Below are positions 1-64,000 of a stretch of 64,000 bases of DNA, in pieces. A program made the translations under genes and the position numbers. The notes beneath the pieces are model-generated. The model did not search any database, was not told the DNA's origin, and saw nothing but the letters and a program-made list of their open reading frames with translations. Every line of letters begins with the position of its first letter. Position 1 is the stretch's first letter. Origin of the DNA: Panopea generosa (Eukaryota > Mollusca > Bivalvia > Adapedonta > Hiatellidae); assembly GCA_029582155.1 (NCBI GenBank), contig CM055907.1, positions 31,431,983 through 31,495,982 on the forward strand. Direction: 5' to 3'.

Positions 1-189
1 TTGATCTTGATCTGTAGTGTAAAATTTACTCTGTGTCCCTTTAAAAGAAGTGTCCTGAAAATGTTTTAAAGTCTATGTCTTGCTTTGGATATACATGTAA
101 TGTGAAACTTTTGTCCACTTGGTCCACTATTTTGTTTGAATTGGCTCCTTGACTTTTGCCATTTGTAGTAATTTGTTACGGTTCCTGAT
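1..189 (-). other. EARS2: EARS2 3' UTR (partial)
   Basis: Sequence immediately downstream of the stop codon in the transcript. No AATAAA signal (TTTATT on the plus strand) is visible here, so the polyadenylation site is probably beyond the window edge. Confidence 0.6.
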
Positions 190-61929
<61,740 letters not shown>

Positions 61930-62189
61930 CTGCAATTTAAAATTAAAAAAAATTAATGTTAATAATTAATATTTGATATAAACTTCAACTGGTAAATGTG
62001 AAATCATATAGACTGAAAAATATGTATCTAGGAAGAGACTAGGAAATATAAATTCAGATACATACTGCAAAACGGAAATTCAGATCAAAACTAGAATTCA
62101 AGTCCAAACTGTCTTGCAAATATGAACAAGATTTGTCAGAAGACAACAAAGCTCACTGATGGAATAAAACTCACCACCCAAGCAAAGAT

Positions 62190-62710
62190 TGAAATTGGAG
62201 GCAAACACCAAAATTTAAAAGCAAGTAAACGCAAAAGTTAAACTTGGGTGTCTTTAGACAAAAAGTTAAGTCCAAAAGGGCCATAACTCTGCCAAAATGC
62301 AACCCTTGAATTATGGTTATTGTCTCTGTGTGTTCCACTGATGATGGTGAACACACATGCAAAGTTTCATTCATATCCAATTAATGGTTGCATAGATATC
62401 TTAAACTTAAATGCAACTAAAAGCAGAAGTTTAACCTGGGTGTCTGCAGATGAAAAATTAAGTCCAAAAGGGCCATAACTTTGCCAAAATGCAACCCCGA
62501 GTTATGGTTCTTGTCTCTGTGTGTTCCATTGACAATGGTGAACTTGGTAAAGGGTCATCCAAGGAACATTTCTGTGAAATTATATCAAAATTGGCCCAGT
62601 GGTTTCAGAGGAGAAGTTGTTAAAAGCTAAAAGTGAACGACAGACAACACACGACGGACGATGGACACCTGGCGATCACAAAAGCTCACCTGTGAGCCTT
62701 TGGATCAGGT
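62190..62710. repeat. Repeat E units joined to the 3' end of element D
   Basis: Two units with GGGCCATAACTYTGCCAAAA and GAGTTATGGTTCTTGTCTCT. From about 62540 the element D tail follows, ending AAAAGCTCACCTGTGAGCCT, TTGGATCAGGTGAGCTAA. AGCTCACCT and AGGTGAGCT form a terminal hairpin with CTAA after it. Confidence 0.7.
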
Positions 62711-62995
62711 GAGCTAACAAGTAAATTTTATACTGCAAATTTAGGGTAAAGTCCTATGCTTTTACAGGCAGTCATTTCTTAAAATAAACAACAAATCTCA
62801 GTTCTGTTCTACCCGATACACATGGAAATCAAAATAAGTGTGTACATGGTGTTTCTTTGGGAGTATTTATACACTTCAAAATAATTTTAAAATAAAAGCG
62901 TACTTGACCATTTTTGTTTGCATATTTACGGAAATACACATCTTATCTAGAGTGCTGAAAATATTAGGCTAAACATAAAAATTTATTGACAGTGC

Positions 62996-63060
62996 AGTGG
63001 TGGTCTAGTTGTAGATTGTCTGCCTCACATGAGGAAGGTCATGGGTTCAATCCCTGATAA
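62996..63060 (+). repeat. tRNA-like SINE head
   Basis: GTGGTCTAGTTGTAGATTGT (A-box-like) and GGTCATGGGTTCAATCCC (B-box-like). No 3' tRNA processing features; probably the start of the tandem-repeat element that follows. Confidence 0.55.
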
Positions 63061-63117
63061 AGACATGAAAAATGGTTTGAGAAGCCTCCTCCCTTGGTAC
63101 TCAGCAATAAGAGGAGA

Positions 63118-63785
63118 CTCAATTACAGGGCCATAACTTCTTGAAAAATCATCGAACCGGAACACAAAGATAATATGCGCATGTCCACTCAGTAGTGATG
63201 CAACCTAGCAAGTTTCATAAAATTCCAACATTGGGGTGTAGAGAAATAGCGCGGACAAGAATTTGGTCACAGACAGAATCAAAGGGTCATTACTCCGTGA
63301 AAAAATCATTGAACCGGAACACAAAGATATTATGCATATCTGCACTTGGTAATAATGCATCCTAGCAAGTTTCATAAAATTCCAACATAGGATTGTAGAG
63401 AAATAGCCCGGACAAGAATTTGGTCACAGATTCAATGAAAGAGCCATAACTCCGTGAAAAATCATCTAACCGGAACACAAAGATATTATGTGCATCTCCA
63501 TTTGGTAGTAATGCATCCTAGCAAGTTTCATAAAATTTCAACATTGGGTTGTAGAGAAATAGTGCGGACAAGAATTTGGTCACAGACAGAATCAAAGGGC
63601 CGTAACTCTGTGAAAAATCATAGAACTGGAACACAAAGATATTATGTACATCTTCACTAGGTAGTGATGCATCCTAGCAAGTTTCATAAAATTCCAACCA
63701 GAGGTTGTAGAGAAATAGCTCTGACAAGAATTTGGGGACGGACGGACACACACACACACACACACACGCACAAAGCGGAAACTAT
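63118..63785. repeat. ~155-bp tandem repeat, four units, with (AC)n
   Basis: Units with GAACCGGAACACAAAGATAT, ATCCTAGCAAGTTTCATAAA and GAGAAATAGCSCGGACAAGA. Ends GACGGACGGACACACACAC at about 63737-63765 and AAACTATATGCTTCCTCCC. Confidence 0.85.
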
Positions 63786-64000
63786 ATGCTTCCTCCCTTT
63801 GAGGATAATGAAATATTGATATATAATCATAGTAAAGGGAACTATCAACCATGTTTGCACAAGTAAACCAGAAACTTAGTTTTGAAAGGAATTATTATTA
63901 GGGTTATCAAGAACTATTATTTAGCTATTTGTTGACATTGAGTTCAAGAGAAACAGGCTACATGTTTTATGGATTTTCTCGAGTCTAGACCATAATGTTG

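Overview
The window is almost entirely the interior of one protein-coding gene of an animal nuclear genome. On the minus strand I assembled 13 exons of EARS2, the mitochondrial (bacterial-type) glutamyl-tRNA synthetase. They run from 61929 down to the stop codon at 190-192. Every junction has AG/GT borders and the codon phases all agree: 1362 coding nt, 453 residues plus stop. The first exon(s), with the N-terminal targeting peptide and HIGH-type motif, lie beyond 64000. The 3' UTR runs off position 1. I find no other convincing host gene.

The organism is very likely a bivalve mollusc, probably a heterodont clam (inference). The grounds are the intron-rich metazoan gene structure, the AT-rich background, and dispersed repeats of the kind seen in clam genomes: units with TGACCTTGAC motifs, 'CATAACTCC' units, elements ending in GACGACAGACGATGGACGAC-like tracts, and pearl-like elements carrying tandem cores.

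Layout, low to high coordinate. 1-288: 3' UTR and last exon. 289-18702: last intron (18.4 kb) with a TIR element carrying tandem repeats and a nested LINE, a three-unit CTAA-ending element, a dead tyrosine-recombinase/SGNH-hydrolase retroelement, a 43-bp tRNA-derived tandem array, MITEs, and a 26-bp array split by a hAT-like MITE. 18703-21565: four exons. 21566-27307: a mariner copy and a 2.2-kb TIR element nested in another repeat. 26620-27362: the KMSKS exon and a 48-bp minisatellite made from its 3' end plus splice donor. 28052-37430: four exons among repeat-rich introns with a piggyBac-type hairpin MITE. 37431-47483: two short exons around 24-bp minisatellites. 47484-61856: 14.4-kb intron with inverted 21-bp arrays, two LINE remnants and large tandem elements. 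61857-61929: first exon present, followed in the transcript by a 26-bp array. 61930-64000: upstream intron, repeats only.

The coding content is a single housekeeping enzyme; the interest is in how repeats have invaded and grown inside it. The most unusual structure is the minisatellite derived from the exon that encodes the synthetase's KMSKS-type catalytic loop. It places 15 tandem copies of a coding-plus-5'-splice-site unit in the pre-mRNA. No computation was run; boundaries of degenerate repeats are approximate.
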